Shown here piece after piece: positions 18,561 through 28,331 of a stretch of 64,000 bases of DNA. The first letter of the stretch is position 1; each line of letters opens with the position of its first letter. Under the pieces are notes generated by a model. The model was not told where the DNA came from. It made no database searches and worked only from the letters and a program-made list of their open reading frames with translations. Origin of the DNA: Candidatus Coprenecus pullicola (GTDB lineage: Bacteria > Bacteroidota > Bacteroidia > Bacteroidales > UBA932); the NCBI GenBank assembly GCA_018711925.1, contig DVHR01000043.1, forward strand, positions 56,683 to 120,682, in the 5' to 3' direction. The position numbers and the translations under genes were made by a program.

Positions 18561-19400
18561 ATGGCTACAACAAGACAGAAAAATTTGGTGGACACTCCTA
18601 TCGACAGGCGTGAGACATTCGTTTCTCTTTCCAAGAGCATCAATGACACCGATGCCGGGATGGAGCACAAGCTTCACACATTGTACATGATCCAGCAGAA
18701 GGATTCCAAGATAGACGAGATTCATATGCTGTTGGGAGAGCTTCCCGATGAGATCAGGGATCTGGAGGACGAGATAGCAGGTCTCAAGACCCGTGTGGGC
18801 AAGCTTCGCGAGGAAATAGCCGATGCGGAGAAATATGTGGCTCAGAAGAAGATAGAGGCGGACAACAACAGAGCCTCCATAGCCAAGTATCAGGAGCAGC
18901 AGGCCAATGTTAAGAACAACAGGGAGTATGTTTCCATCTCCCGTGAGCTGGAGTATCAGCAGCTGGAACTGGAGTTGGCCGGCAAGCGCATCAATGAGAA
19001 GCGTGCGCGTGTGGACGAGCTTAAGGCCGCTGTGACGGCTACCCAGAATGCCATCAGCCAGAAGGAGTCGGATCTGGAGGAGAAGAAGAAAGAGTGCGAG
19101 TCCATCACCGAGGAGACCGCCAGGGAGGAGGAAAGGCTTACAAAGGAGATAACTGAGCTCAAGGCCTCCATCGACGCCAGGACCCTGGCCGCTTATGAGA
19201 AAGTCAGGGCCAACGCCCACAACGGACTGGCCGTCGTGACAGTAAAGAGGGATGCCTGCGGCGGGTGTTTCAACAAGATACCGCCTCAGAGACAGCTGGA
19301 CATAGCGCAGAACAAGAAGATAATAGTGTGCGAGTACTGCGGAAGGATTCTGGTAAGTCCTGACTTTGAAGAGGACAAGGAGTCTGCAGGCAAGGAATGA
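18561..19400 (+). CDS. Coiled-coil protein with C-terminal C4 zinc ribbon
   Basis: 279 residues. Residues from about 45 to 215 are a long charged heptad-rich region expected to form an antiparallel coiled coil. The C-terminus carries CGGC and CEYCG, a four-cysteine zinc ribbon of the PF02591 type. Related proteins occur next to NIF3 genes across bacteria, as here, and are thought to bind nucleic acid or act as accessory factors; none is firmly assigned. The stop overlaps the next start (ATGA), indicating translational coupling to the aminotransferase. Confidence 0.85.
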   Translation: MATTRQKNLVDTPIDRRETFVSLSKSINDTDAGMEHKLHTLYMIQQKDSKIDEIHMLLGELPDEIRDLEDEIAGLKTRVGKLREEIADAEKYVAQKKIEADNNRASIAKYQEQQANVKNNREYVSISRELEYQQLELELAGKRINEKRARVDELKAAVTATQNAISQKESDLEEKKKECESITEETAREEERLTKEITELKASIDARTLAAYEKVRANAHNGLAVVTVKRDACGGCFNKIPPQRQLDIAQNKKIIVCEYCGRILVSPDFEEDKESAGKE

Positions 19401-20572
19401 TACGCACGTTTTTCCAACACGTAGGACAGACATCACCATCCCCTTTGGCAATAGAGGCAGACAGGGCGGATGGTGTTTTTATCTATTCCGGAGACCGCAG
19501 GTATCTGGATATGGTCTCAGGCGTGTGTGTCAGCAATATAGGCCATCATCATCCCGAGGTGACGGCTGCCGTGCGCGCTCAGGCAGAGAATTATTTTCAC
19601 CTGATGGTCTATGGGGAGATGATACAGGCCCCGCAGGTGCTGCACGCGTCTCTGCTCACATCCATCCTGCCGCCGTCGCTGGACTGCATCTACTATGTCA
19701 ATTCGGGTTCCGAGGCCGTGGATGCAGCCTTGAAACTGGCCAAGCGGCTTACTGGCCGAAGGCGTTTGGCGTCCTTCGTGAACTGTTATCACGGCTCGTC
19801 TCATACGTCGCTCAGTCTTATGACGGATCCTGAGCGTCAGAGTGTGTTCGGACCTCTGTTGCCGGATGTGGATCATCTGCGTTTCAATGCGGAGGAGGAT
19901 CTGGTCATGATAACAGAGGAAACGGCTTGCGTGATAGTGGAGCCGGTGCAGGGCGAGGCGGGAGTAATCGTGCCTGAGGACGGTTTCCTGCGGGCCCTGC
20001 GGACACGCTGCGACGAGACCGGTGCACTGCTGGTATTCGATGAGGTGCAGACCGGGTTCGGCCGCACCGGCAGGATGTTCGCATTCGAGAAGTACGGAGT
20101 GGTGCCGGACATCCTCGTGTTGGCCAAGGCTCTCGGCGGCGGTATGCCTCTGGGAGGAGTTGTCTCGTCCAAAGGAAGGCTGGACGCTTTTACCAGTAAC
20201 CCGGTTTTAGGGCATATAACGACATTCGGAGGACATCCGGTGTGCTGTGCGGCCGCGCTGGCCTCGCTTAAGGTGCTTCTGCGGGAGGATTGGGTGGCTC
20301 AGGCCGAGACCAAGGGGCAGTATATGGAGTACGCGCTCCGCTCTCATCCGGCTGTCAGGGAAATACGCCGTTCCGGTCTGCTGCTGGCAGTGGATCTGGG
20401 ACGGGAGGACTATGCCTCTCGGATGCTGGGCCTGCTGCTGGACGAGGGAGCGGTGAGCGACTATTTCCTCTATAATCCCACATCTTTCCGTATCGCGCCC
20501 CCGCTGTGCATAAGCATGGAGGAGGCGGATATGGCCGTGAACGCCGTAATCAGGGCGTTGGATAAACTCTAA
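19397..20572 (+). CDS. Class III pyridoxal-phosphate aminotransferase (acetylornithine/ornithine-type)
   Basis: 391 residues. It has NSGSEAVDAALKLA, the CYHGSSHTSLS segment, FDEVQTGFGRTG and the PLP-binding Lys244 in LAKALGGGMPLG, all in family order. Class III enzymes move omega-amino groups from substrates such as acetylornithine, 4-aminobutyrate or ornithine to 2-oxoglutarate. The neighbours (zinc-ribbon protein, dnaB) give no pathway hint, and no arginine or polyamine genes are nearby, so the substrate is left open. The start overlaps the upstream stop. Confidence 0.85.
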   Translation: MIRTFFQHVGQTSPSPLAIEADRADGVFIYSGDRRYLDMVSGVCVSNIGHHHPEVTAAVRAQAENYFHLMVYGEMIQAPQVLHASLLTSILPPSLDCIYYVNSGSEAVDAALKLAKRLTGRRRLASFVNCYHGSSHTSLSLMTDPERQSVFGPLLPDVDHLRFNAEEDLVMITEETACVIVEPVQGEAGVIVPEDGFLRALRTRCDETGALLVFDEVQTGFGRTGRMFAFEKYGVVPDILVLAKALGGGMPLGGVVSSKGRLDAFTSNPVLGHITTFGGHPVCCAAALASLKVLLREDWVAQAETKGQYMEYALRSHPAVREIRRSGLLLAVDLGREDYASRMLGLLLDEGAVSDYFLYNPTSFRIAPPLCISMEEADMAVNAVIRALDKL

Positions 20573-20584
20573 TTATTGAAGACT

Positions 20585-22060
20585 ATGCCTGTTAAAACTA
20601 CCAAACCTAAAAGCAAGAAGGAGGTTTCCCTGGATGCTATCGGCATGGAAGCGGGGAAAGTGCCTCCACAGGCCCTTGATGTCGAAGAGGCTGTGCTGGG
20701 GGCCATGCTCATAGAGCCCAATGCGGTGCCTGATGTGCTGGACTCGCTGACGGCGGACTGTTTCTACAAGGATGCTCATCGGAAGATATTCTCTGCCATA
20801 TCAAGCCTTTCGATGGCGCATGATCCGGTGGATATATACACTGTCGCTGAGGAATTGAAGAAAGACGGCTCGCTGGAGGAGATAGGCGGACCGTATTATC
20901 TGAGTCTGCTGTCCTCCAAGGTGGGAGCTGCGGCTCATGTGGACTATCATGTCAAGATACTGCTTCAGAAATATATCCAAAGAGAGCTGATCACCATCTC
21001 GGCTGAGGTGCAGCGGGACTCGTTTGATGACAGCATTCCGGTGGACGATCTGCTTGACGGAGCGCAGCAGAAGCTGTTCAATCTGGCTGAGAAGAACATG
21101 AAACGGGAGACACAGCCGGTGCAGGACGTCATCAAGGAGGCGGTGATGGAGATAGAGGCCAATCAGGAAAGGACTGACGGCCTGAGCGGTGTGGCTTCAG
21201 GCTATACCGGTATAGACAGGATTACTCTAGGCTGGCAGGCTTCGGACCTGGTGATTATAGCGGCCCGTCCTGCCATGGGTAAGACGGCTTTCGTGCTGAC
21301 CATGGCCCGGAACATGACAGTGGACCATAGGATACCGGTCGCATTCTTCTCGCTTGAGATGTCCTCCAAGCAGCTGGTCAAGAGGCTTCTGGTGTCCGAG
21401 ACAGGACTTTCGTCGGAGAAGATACGCGGAGGAAAGAAGTTGCAGGAGTACGAGCTGATCCAGCTTCACGAGAGGATAAAGGACCTGGCCTCGGCTCCGC
21501 TCTACATAGACGATACTCCGTCGCTTTCCATATACGAGCTGCGCTCCAAGGCCCGCCGGTTGGTTCGCAATGCCGGAGTCAAGCTGATAATCATAGACTA
21601 CCTTCAGCTTATGACCGGACCACCTGAGCTGCGCGGCATGCGCGAACAGGAGGTCTCCAATATATCACGCTCGCTCAAGGCCATAGCCAAGGAACTGGAT
21701 ATACCGGTGATCGCCCTCTCTCAGCTGAGCCGTGCCGTAGAGACCCGTGGCGGCAACAAGCGTCCCCAGCTCAGCGACCTCCGCGAGTCAGGAGCCATCG
21801 AGCAGGATGCCGACATCGTGATGTTCATTCACCGTCCTGAATATTACGGGACAGAGAGTGAGTCCGCCGTACCTGGAGAGGCTCAGATCATCATAGCCAA
21901 GCACCGTAACGGCTCCACGGCTGACGTGCCCATGCGTTTCAGGGCATCGGAGGCCCGTTTCGTGGATGCCAACGAGGGCGGATTCGGGGATCTGGAGCCG
22001 GCATCGGACGAATATATCGAGTCCAGTATGAACAACTCCGAGTTCGATGAGGACTTTTAG
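20585..22060 (+). CDS. dnaB: Replicative DNA helicase DnaB
   Basis: 491 residues from the ATG at 20585; an in-frame TTG at 20576 is less likely. The N-terminal helical domain begins with PPQALDVEEAVLGAML. The RecA-like motor has the Walker A motif AARPAMGKTAF, SLEMSSKQL, the Walker B segment LIIIDYLQLM and the DLRESGAIEQDADIVMFIHR arginine-finger region. It unwinds the lagging-strand template at the replication fork as a hexamer. Its last 14 bases overlap the next gene. Confidence 0.97.
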   Translation: MPVKTTKPKSKKEVSLDAIGMEAGKVPPQALDVEEAVLGAMLIEPNAVPDVLDSLTADCFYKDAHRKIFSAISSLSMAHDPVDIYTVAEELKKDGSLEEIGGPYYLSLLSSKVGAAAHVDYHVKILLQKYIQRELITISAEVQRDSFDDSIPVDDLLDGAQQKLFNLAEKNMKRETQPVQDVIKEAVMEIEANQERTDGLSGVASGYTGIDRITLGWQASDLVIIAARPAMGKTAFVLTMARNMTVDHRIPVAFFSLEMSSKQLVKRLLVSETGLSSEKIRGGKKLQEYELIQLHERIKDLASAPLYIDDTPSLSIYELRSKARRLVRNAGVKLIIIDYLQLMTGPPELRGMREQEVSNISRSLKAIAKELDIPVIALSQLSRAVETRGGNKRPQLSDLRESGAIEQDADIVMFIHRPEYYGTESESAVPGEAQIIIAKHRNGSTADVPMRFRASEARFVDANEGGFGDLEPASDEYIESSMNNSEFDEDF

Positions 22061-22898
22061 GCATATCCTCGTACTGCTGCTCGCAGTGGCATCATCTGTC
22101 TCTCTTTCGGGACAGTGCTTCCCGGTCCACCCGGATCTGGCGGAGGAACATGCGTTCAGGCAGGACGAGAGGCTGACATATATTATCCATTATAAGTGGT
22201 TGGGTATCAGGACTGACGTGGGCTCGGCCGAGGTGACCCTGCATGACGGCGGAGAGAGAGACGGCAGACATCTGCTGCATCCCGTGGCTACCGGCAGCAC
22301 CTACCGTTTCTGGGATGTGTTCTTCAAGGTCAGGGACACATACGAGTCCGTTTTCTACGAGGACAGTGTCCGTCCGGTGTATTTTCATAGGGACATACAC
22401 GAGGGCAAATATACCATAAAGAACACTTACAACTGGGACGACAGCACGCACGCCATAGCCGCCCGAATAGAGTGGGCCAGGCGGTCGCTGGACACGCTGC
22501 TCCCGGGGCATGAGTGTACATTCGACATCCTGACCCTGTTCTACAATGCCCGCAATATGGACTTCGAGGCATTGGAGCAGGGCGTCAACAATCCCGTCTC
22601 TTTCGCCATAGACGAGGAGATATTCGATATATATTTCCGTTATATAGGCAGGGAGGAGAAGCGTGTGCCGGGGCTCGGGGTCTACAGGACGATGAAGTTC
22701 GCGGCCAAGGTGGTGGCCGGGGAGGTGTTTACGGGAGAGCAGGAGATGTATATCTGGGTCTCGGATGACATGAACCGGGTACCGCTGCTGTTCGAGTCGC
22801 CTATCATAGTCGGCTCTGTATTCGGACGGCTGGCGGACTGGGAAGGGCTCCGATATCCGTTGGAAGACTGTAAGGTGGTTAAGAACAAAAAGAAATGA
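22047..22898 (+). CDS. DUF3108 domain-containing exported protein
   Basis: 283 residues with a signal peptide (about 1-22). The mature part begins AFRQDERLTYIIHYKWLGIRTDVG, followed by a beta-rich run (STYRFWDVFFKVRDTYESVF), typical of DUF3108 in Bacteroidota. The function of the domain is unknown; proteins of this type are predicted periplasmic. It overlaps dnaB by 14 bases and the rseC-like gene by 4, so the three are translationally coupled. Confidence 0.82.
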   Translation: MRTFRHILVLLLAVASSVSLSGQCFPVHPDLAEEHAFRQDERLTYIIHYKWLGIRTDVGSAEVTLHDGGERDGRHLLHPVATGSTYRFWDVFFKVRDTYESVFYEDSVRPVYFHRDIHEGKYTIKNTYNWDDSTHAIAARIEWARRSLDTLLPGHECTFDILTLFYNARNMDFEALEQGVNNPVSFAIDEEIFDIYFRYIGREEKRVPGLGVYRTMKFAAKVVAGEVFTGEQEMYIWVSDDMNRVPLLFESPIIVGSVFGRLADWEGLRYPLEDCKVVKNKKK

Positions 22899-23323
22899 AA
22901 CAGAAAGAGACAGTGATAAGACATGCCGGAAAGGTGGTGAGCGTATCCGGCTCTCAGTTGAAGGTGGAGATTCTGGCGCAGACGGCCTGTGCCGGATGTC
23001 ATGCCAGAGCGGTTTGCGGAGCCTCGGACGGTAGGACCCGTGTTATCCCGGTCCGTCGTCAGGACGACGGCAGTATTGCCGTAGGGGATGATGTGGACGT
23101 GATTATACGGCAGGGTCAGGGCTTCAAGGCGGTTTTGATCGCTTATCTGATTCCATTGTTCATTTTATTGGTTTTATTATTAACTTTGCCTATGTTTTTT
23201 GAAAATGAGCTTGTGACCGGACTCGGGGCATTGGGATTCGTGGCTCTGTACTATCTGGTGCTGGCTCAGTTCAGGGACAAGCTCAATTCAGGATTCATAT
23301 TTACTGTAGAAAAGAAAAAATAA
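22895..23323 (+). CDS. RseC/MucC-like positive regulator, SoxR-reducing system type
   Basis: 142 residues. A short N-terminal domain has a cysteine cluster (TACAGCHARAVCGAS), then two adjacent TM helices (about 75-96 and 103-122). This matches RseC/MucC proteins, which frequently precede rnf genes, as here with a 6-base gap to rnfB. In E. coli, RsxABCDGE and RseC keep the SoxR iron-sulfur cluster reduced. No SoxR is visible here, so a role in Rnf assembly or electron transfer is more likely but inferred. Confidence 0.85.
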   Translation: MKQKETVIRHAGKVVSVSGSQLKVEILAQTACAGCHARAVCGASDGRTRVIPVRRQDDGSIAVGDDVDVIIRQGQGFKAVLIAYLIPLFILLVLLLTLPMFFENELVTGLGALGFVALYYLVLAQFRDKLNSGFIFTVEKKK

Positions 23324-23329
23324 CAGCAG

Positions 23330-24196
23330 ATGGGTACAACATTTATTTTTACAGTCGTCACACTCAGCATATTGGGCCTGTTGCTCGCGGTGGTGCTCTT
23401 TCTTGTTGCCAAGAAGTTCAACGTGGAGGAGGATCCGCTCATCGACGTTGTTGAGGCCACGATGCCTGGCGCCAATTGCGGTGGTTGCGGTTTCGCCGGT
23501 TGCAGGGCCTTTGCCGAGGCATGTGTGAAGTCCCGCTCGCTTGAGGGCAAGTTCTGTCCCGTTGGCGGCAATGCAGTCATGCAGAAGGTGGCTGCCGCGA
23601 TGGGTGTGCAGGCCGAGGATAAGGCTCCCATGGTAGCCGTTGTAAGGTGCAACGGCACATGTGAGAATCGTGTGCGGATCAATGAGTATGACGGTTCGGT
23701 CACTTGCCGCATCATCAGTTCGCTGTACAGCGGGGATACAGGCTGCCGCTTCGGCTGTCTGGGAGGAGGAGACTGCGAGCGGGCCTGCCAGTTCGGAGCC
23801 ATCAGGGTCAATCCCGAGACACTTATACCCGAGGTGGATGAGGAGAAATGCACGGCTTGCGGAGCTTGTGTGAGAGCCTGCCCGAAAGGTATCATAGAAC
23901 TGCGCAACAAAGGTCTCAAGAACCGCCGAGTCTATGTCTCCTGTATGAGTCAGGACAAGGGAGCCGTGGCCCGTAAGGCCTGCTCCGCAGCATGCATAGG
24001 CTGCCGCAAGTGTGAGAAGGCATGTCCTTTCGGCGCCATAACCGTTGAGAACAATCTGGCATATATAGATTTTAATAAATGCAAGCTCTGCCGCAAATGC
24101 GTGGCCGAGTGTCCTACCGGAGCCATTCATGCAGTCAATTTCCCTCCCAAGCCTGCTGCCGCTCCGGCGGAAGAACCAAAAACTGACAAGCAATGA
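23330..24196 (+). CDS. rnfB: Rnf complex ferredoxin-type subunit RnfB
   Basis: 288 residues. One N-terminal TM (about 5-25), then the Fe-S motif GANCGGCGFAGCRAFAEAC, followed by ferredoxin-like clusters CTACGACVRACPKG, CIGCRKCEKACPFG and CKLCRKCVAECPTG plus a further Cys-rich CRFGCLGGGDCERAC. It accepts electrons from reduced ferredoxin and passes them into the membrane complex. The stop overlaps the rnfC start by 4 bases. Gene order B-C-D-G-E-A matches the usual Bacteroidota rnf operon. Confidence 0.95.
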   Translation: MGTTFIFTVVTLSILGLLLAVVLFLVAKKFNVEEDPLIDVVEATMPGANCGGCGFAGCRAFAEACVKSRSLEGKFCPVGGNAVMQKVAAAMGVQAEDKAPMVAVVRCNGTCENRVRINEYDGSVTCRIISSLYSGDTGCRFGCLGGGDCERACQFGAIRVNPETLIPEVDEEKCTACGACVRACPKGIIELRNKGLKNRRVYVSCMSQDKGAVARKACSAACIGCRKCEKACPFGAITVENNLAYIDFNKCKLCRKCVAECPTGAIHAVNFPPKPAAAPAEEPKTDKQ

Positions 24197-25530
24197 GACG
24201 TACATTTTCAATGGGTGGCGTTCACCCGCATGACTGCAAGATATCCGCAGACTCGGCGATAGAGACATTCCCTCTGCCTCAGAGGATGTACATTTCCATG
24301 TCCCAGCATCTCGGAGCTCCGGCCAAGCCTGTCGTACAGAAAGGAGACAAGGTGAGGACGGGACAGCTGATAGGGGCATCGGCCGGATTCATATCGGCCA
24401 ACATCCATTCCTCCGTATCCGGTACAGTCGTGGCCGTGGAGCCTTACGCCGATCTGGCCGGCAATCCTGTGATGCACGTGGTCATCGATGTGGAGGGGGA
24501 CGAGTGGGAGGAGTCCATAGACCGTACACCGGACATTGTCAGGGACATACCCCTGTTTCCTGGCGAGATCATAAAGAGTATAGCGAACTGTGGAGTCGTA
24601 GGTCTGGGCGGAGCGTCCTTCCCGACTCACGTGAAGTTGTCTCCTCCTCCAGGAAAGAGGGCTGAGTTTCTCATTATCAACGGTGCTGAGTGCGAGCCGT
24701 ACCTGACATCTGATTATCGTCTGATGGTGGAACATACCGAAGAGGTGCTGCTTGGTGCCCGTATCATGATGAGGGCCCTTGGGGTGACTAAAGGATATAT
24801 CGGTATCGAGGACAACAAGCCTGAGGCTATAAGGATGATGAGAGAGCTGACGGCAGCCTCGTATCCTGAGATCGAAGTCGTCTCTCTGCGCAAGAAATAT
24901 CCGCAGGGAGGAGAGAAGCAGCTCATAGATGCTGTGACCGGACGTAGGGTGCCTTCCATGGGCCTGCCTATAGATGCCGGCGTAGTTGTCCAGAATGTGG
25001 GCACGTCGTTTGCCGTATATGAGGCTGTCCAGAAGAACAAGCCTCTTTTCGAGGGTGTGATGACTGTCACTGGAGAGTGCCTGGACACTCAGCACAATTT
25101 CCTTCTGAGGGTCGGGACTCCGTTTGAGAAGATACTGGAAGCCGTGGGTGGTGTGCCTCAGCAGGCAGCCAAGATAGTCAGCGGCGGTCCCATGATGGGC
25201 AAGGCTGTCTCCAATCTGGCCGCAGCCTCAGTAAAGAGTACATCCTCTCTGCTGCTGCTTACAGAACGACAGACCAGGCGTCGTGAGGAGGGTGAGTGTA
25301 TCCGTTGCGGAAGGTGTGTTCAGGCCTGCCCTATGGGCCTGGAGCCTTATCTGCTCAACAAACTCGCCCGTGCAGGCCGTATGGAGGATCTGGAACTCAA
25401 TAAAGTCTATGACTGCATAGAGTGCGGATGCTGCATGTTCACCTGCCCGGCCTACATTCCTTTATTGGACCATATAAGAACGGCCAAGGCCGATGTCATG
25501 CGCATCATGCGTAGCCGTCCCAAAAAGTAA
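24193..25530 (+). CDS. rnfC: Rnf complex subunit RnfC (NADH-binding, 2x[4Fe-4S])
   Basis: 445 residues. The N-terminal part begins with the GGVHPHDCK segment of RnfC. The NADH/FMN region has GLGGASFPTHVK and NGAECEPYLTSDYRLM. The C-terminus holds two cluster motifs, CIRCGRCVQACPMG and CIECGCCMFTCPAYIP. In the Rnf complex this peripheral subunit reduces NAD+ (or works in reverse), linking ferredoxin oxidation to Na+ or H+ translocation. It lacks a long C-terminal repeat tail as seen in some proteobacterial forms. Confidence 0.96.
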   Translation: MRRTFSMGGVHPHDCKISADSAIETFPLPQRMYISMSQHLGAPAKPVVQKGDKVRTGQLIGASAGFISANIHSSVSGTVVAVEPYADLAGNPVMHVVIDVEGDEWEESIDRTPDIVRDIPLFPGEIIKSIANCGVVGLGGASFPTHVKLSPPPGKRAEFLIINGAECEPYLTSDYRLMVEHTEEVLLGARIMMRALGVTKGYIGIEDNKPEAIRMMRELTAASYPEIEVVSLRKKYPQGGEKQLIDAVTGRRVPSMGLPIDAGVVVQNVGTSFAVYEAVQKNKPLFEGVMTVTGECLDTQHNFLLRVGTPFEKILEAVGGVPQQAAKIVSGGPMMGKAVSNLAAASVKSTSSLLLLTERQTRRREEGECIRCGRCVQACPMGLEPYLLNKLARAGRMEDLELNKVYDCIECGCCMFTCPAYIPLLDHIRTAKADVMRIMRSRPKK

Positions 25531-25551
25531 TCGATTAAACCATTATAGAAT

Positions 25552-26556
25552 ATGAGAAAACTGATAGTATCTCCCGCACCCCATGTCCATGGAGATGAGA
25601 GCACGAGGAGGATCATGCAGGACGTGCTGATAGCCCTTGCGCCCTCAATGCTGGTTGCCGTGTACTTCTACGGCCTCTCCGCCATCAAGCTTCTACTGGT
25701 GGCCGTGATAGCCTGCATGGGAGCGGAGTTCCTCATTCAGAAATACTTGATGCGGACCAAGGTTACCGTTACCGACCTGTCCGCAGCCGTGACCGGTGTC
25801 CTGCTGGCCCTCAACCTGCCTCCAACAGCACCCTGGTGGGTGATAGTCATAGGTTCCGTGGTGGCCATAGGAGTAGCCAAGATGACATTCGGCGGACTGG
25901 GGCACAATATCTTCAACCCCGCGCTGGTAGGCCGTGTCTTCCTGCTGATATCCTTTCCGGTGATTATGACTGACTGGACCGTGCCTTCATCCTGGTTCCG
26001 TCCGGGAGTGGATGCCGTTACGGGTGCGACTCCTCTGGCATTGATCAAGGAGGGACTTGCGCAGGGGCAGACTGTGGAGCAGATTCTCTCCGCCAATCCG
26101 GACCTGACTTATGGCCAGATGCTTTTCGCCAGGGCTGGTGGCTCTGCCGGAGAGGCTTCAGCGTTGGCTATAATCCTTGGATTCGTCTACCTGCTGATAC
26201 GCAGGGTCATCCGGCCGCACATCCCTGTCACGATCATCCTGACCGTAGCCGTGATGTCCGGCATTTTCTGGCTTATAGATCCGTCGCAGTACACCGATCC
26301 GCTGTTCAACATCCTGACGGGAGGAGTCCTGCTCGGCTCCGTCTTCATGGCCACGGACTATGTGACATCGCCCATGACGGCCAAGGGTATGGTCATCTAC
26401 GGCATCGGCATCGGCATCATCACGGTTCTGATACGTTTCTTCGGCTCGTATCCCGAGGGCGTCTCGTTTGCGATACTCATTATGAACTCTATAGTACCTT
26501 TACTCAATAAATACATCAAGCCCGCAAGATTCGGGAAGGAGGTGAGTCATGCCTAA
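25552..26556 (+). CDS. rnfD: Rnf complex membrane subunit RnfD
   Basis: 334 residues with about nine hydrophobic helices. It contains the covalent-FMN motif region VTGATPLALIKEG, where the threonine is the flavin attachment site in family members, and the GGLGHNIFNPALVGR segment shared with NqrB. As part of the ion-translocating core it carries electrons across the membrane. The last 8 bases overlap rnfG. Confidence 0.95.
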   Translation: MRKLIVSPAPHVHGDESTRRIMQDVLIALAPSMLVAVYFYGLSAIKLLLVAVIACMGAEFLIQKYLMRTKVTVTDLSAAVTGVLLALNLPPTAPWWVIVIGSVVAIGVAKMTFGGLGHNIFNPALVGRVFLLISFPVIMTDWTVPSSWFRPGVDAVTGATPLALIKEGLAQGQTVEQILSANPDLTYGQMLFARAGGSAGEASALAIILGFVYLLIRRVIRPHIPVTIILTVAVMSGIFWLIDPSQYTDPLFNILTGGVLLGSVFMATDYVTSPMTAKGMVIYGIGIGIITVLIRFFGSYPEGVSFAILIMNSIVPLLNKYIKPARFGKEVSHA

Positions 26557-27127
26557 GGAATCCACACTTCGCAGCATGGTCCTTTGCCTGTTTCTCGTCT
26601 GCCTTGTATGCTCCGCTCTGCTTGGAGGAGTGTACGTGCTGACGAAAGGCAAGATAGACCAGGAGCAGATCAGGAAGACAAACAATGCAATCGCTCTGGT
26701 TACGCCGGAGTTCGACAATGCACCGTCGTCAGAGAAGATGTCGGTGGAGATTGACGGTAAGGATATTACCGTGTATCCGGCCAGGAAAGGCGGACAGACC
26801 GTTGGGTATGCCGTAGAGTCATTCACGTCCAAGGGATTCAGCGGTACCATCAATATTATGGTAGGTTTTGATATGGACGGCAACATCATAGGGACCTCTG
26901 TCTTGTCCCACTCGGAGACTCCGGGTCTGGGAGCCAAGATGACGGAGCCGGCATTTTACACCCAGTTTATCGGCAAGAACCCGGCATCCTTCAGGTTGGC
27001 TGTCCGTAAGGACGGAGGTGATGTGGACGCCATTACGGCCTCGACTATCACATCCAGGGCATACTGTGATGCGGTAGACAGGGCGTACAGGGTATTTCAG
27101 AAGATTATGGACAATACATCAAAATAG
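26549..27127 (+). CDS. rnfG: Rnf complex FMN-binding subunit RnfG
   Basis: 192 residues. One N-terminal TM (about 11-31) is followed by a periplasmic FMN-binding domain with SHSETPGLGAKM and the C-terminal motif AITASTITSRAY. The usual core is SGATITS; here it is slightly changed but keeps the threonine expected to carry covalent FMN. It overlaps rnfD and ends 6 bases before rnfE. Confidence 0.94.
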   Translation: MPKESTLRSMVLCLFLVCLVCSALLGGVYVLTKGKIDQEQIRKTNNAIALVTPEFDNAPSSEKMSVEIDGKDITVYPARKGGQTVGYAVESFTSKGFSGTINIMVGFDMDGNIIGTSVLSHSETPGLGAKMTEPAFYTQFIGKNPASFRLAVRKDGGDVDAITASTITSRAYCDAVDRAYRVFQKIMDNTSK

Positions 27128-27133
27128 CGGAAT

Positions 27134-27724
27134 ATGAGTAAACTGAGAATTATAGCCAACGGCATCATCAAGGATAATCCTACGTTTATCCTCGTGCTCG
27201 GCATGTGCCCCACCATCGGCACCACCACCTCCGCGATAAACGGTATGGGAATGGGACTCGCCACCACTTTCGTCCTTATTCTCTCCAATGTATTCATCTC
27301 CCTTCTGGCCAAGATGATTCCGGACAAGGTCCGTATTCCGGCCTATATCGTCATCATAGCCTCTTTCGTGACGGTCCTTGAGCTTCTCATGCAGGCTTAT
27401 GTGCCGGACCTTTATGCCGCACTGGGACTTTTTATCCCGCTGATCGTGGTCAACTGCATCATTCTCGGCAGGGCGGAGGCGTTCGCCAACAAGAACACGC
27501 CGCTGGATTCGGCCTGTGACGGTATCGGTATAGGACTCGGCTTTACGCTGGCACTGACTGTCATCGGTATGGTCCGCGAGCTGCTGGGCAATCTTTCGTT
27601 CTTCGGCATCAAGCTGGCTGAGGGCGGAGACGGCATGCTGGCCTTTGTCCTGGCTCCGGGAGGATTCATTGTGCTGGGCTACCTCATGGTGATATTCAGA
27701 AAACTGATTAATAAAAAGGCATAA
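27134..27724 (+). CDS. rnfE: Rnf complex membrane subunit RnfE
   Basis: 196 residues with six predicted helices. The segments LGMCPTIGTTT, PLIVVNCIILGRAEAFA and DGIGIGLGFTLAL are family hallmarks. RnfE and RnfA are homologous inverted-topology subunits that form the ion pathway. The gap to rnfA is 6 bases. Confidence 0.95.
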   Translation: MSKLRIIANGIIKDNPTFILVLGMCPTIGTTTSAINGMGMGLATTFVLILSNVFISLLAKMIPDKVRIPAYIVIIASFVTVLELLMQAYVPDLYAALGLFIPLIVVNCIILGRAEAFANKNTPLDSACDGIGIGLGFTLALTVIGMVRELLGNLSFFGIKLAEGGDGMLAFVLAPGGFIVLGYLMVIFRKLINKKA

Positions 27725-27730
27725 TAAGTT

Positions 27731-28330
27731 ATGGAATATCTGATAATAATCATATCGGCGGTATTTGTCAACAATATCGTACTTTCCCAGTTCTTAGGTA
27801 TCTGCCCGTTCCTCGGTGTCTCCAATAAAGTAAGCACCGCTACGGGTATGTCCGCCGCAGTTGTGTTCGTCATCACCCTGTCCACTCTGGTCACCTATCT
27901 TATAGACCATTATATCCTGGCCGCACTGGACATCACGTTCATGAGGACGATAGTCTTCATCCTGGTGATTGCCGCCCTGGTGCAGATGGTCGAGATTATT
28001 CTCAAGAAGATATCTCCCTCGCTGTATCAGGCTCTGGGTATCTTCCTGCCTCTGATCACTACCAACTGTACCGTGCTTGGCGTGGCTATCAGTGTTGTGA
28101 CCAAGGAGTTCACCTTCGGAGGCGAGGCGCATATGCTCAACCTTGGCGAGACCGTAGTGTATGCGGCCTCAAGCGCCTTGGGCTTCGGTGTGGCGATGGT
28201 CCTTTTCGCAGGTATTCGCGAGCAGCTGGAGCTGGTGTCTGTGCCAAAGGCTTTCAAAGGTACTCCTATAGCATTGATTACAGCCGGGATTCTGGCTATG
28301 GCGTTTATGGGATTCAGCGGACTTGTCTAA
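27731..28330 (+). CDS. rnfA: Rnf complex membrane subunit RnfA
   Basis: 199 residues with six helices. It opens EYLIIIISAVFVNNIVLSQF and carries LGICPFLGVS and LPLITTNCTVLGVA, typical of RnfA/NqrE. It is the last core gene of the rnf set; a small TPR gene begins one base after its stop. All six Rnf subunits in this run look intact, so a working complex is expected. Confidence 0.95.
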   Translation: MEYLIIIISAVFVNNIVLSQFLGICPFLGVSNKVSTATGMSAAVVFVITLSTLVTYLIDHYILAALDITFMRTIVFILVIAALVQMVEIILKKISPSLYQALGIFLPLITTNCTVLGVAISVVTKEFTFGGEAHMLNLGETVVYAASSALGFGVAMVLFAGIREQLELVSVPKAFKGTPIALITAGILAMAFMGFSGLV

Positions 28331-28331
28331 T

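Noticed and set aside
17850..19451. 533-codon frame on the minus strand across the NIF3 and zinc-ribbon genes
   Set aside because: Both plus-strand genes are recognised families with intact motifs, and the antisense translation shows no known domain.
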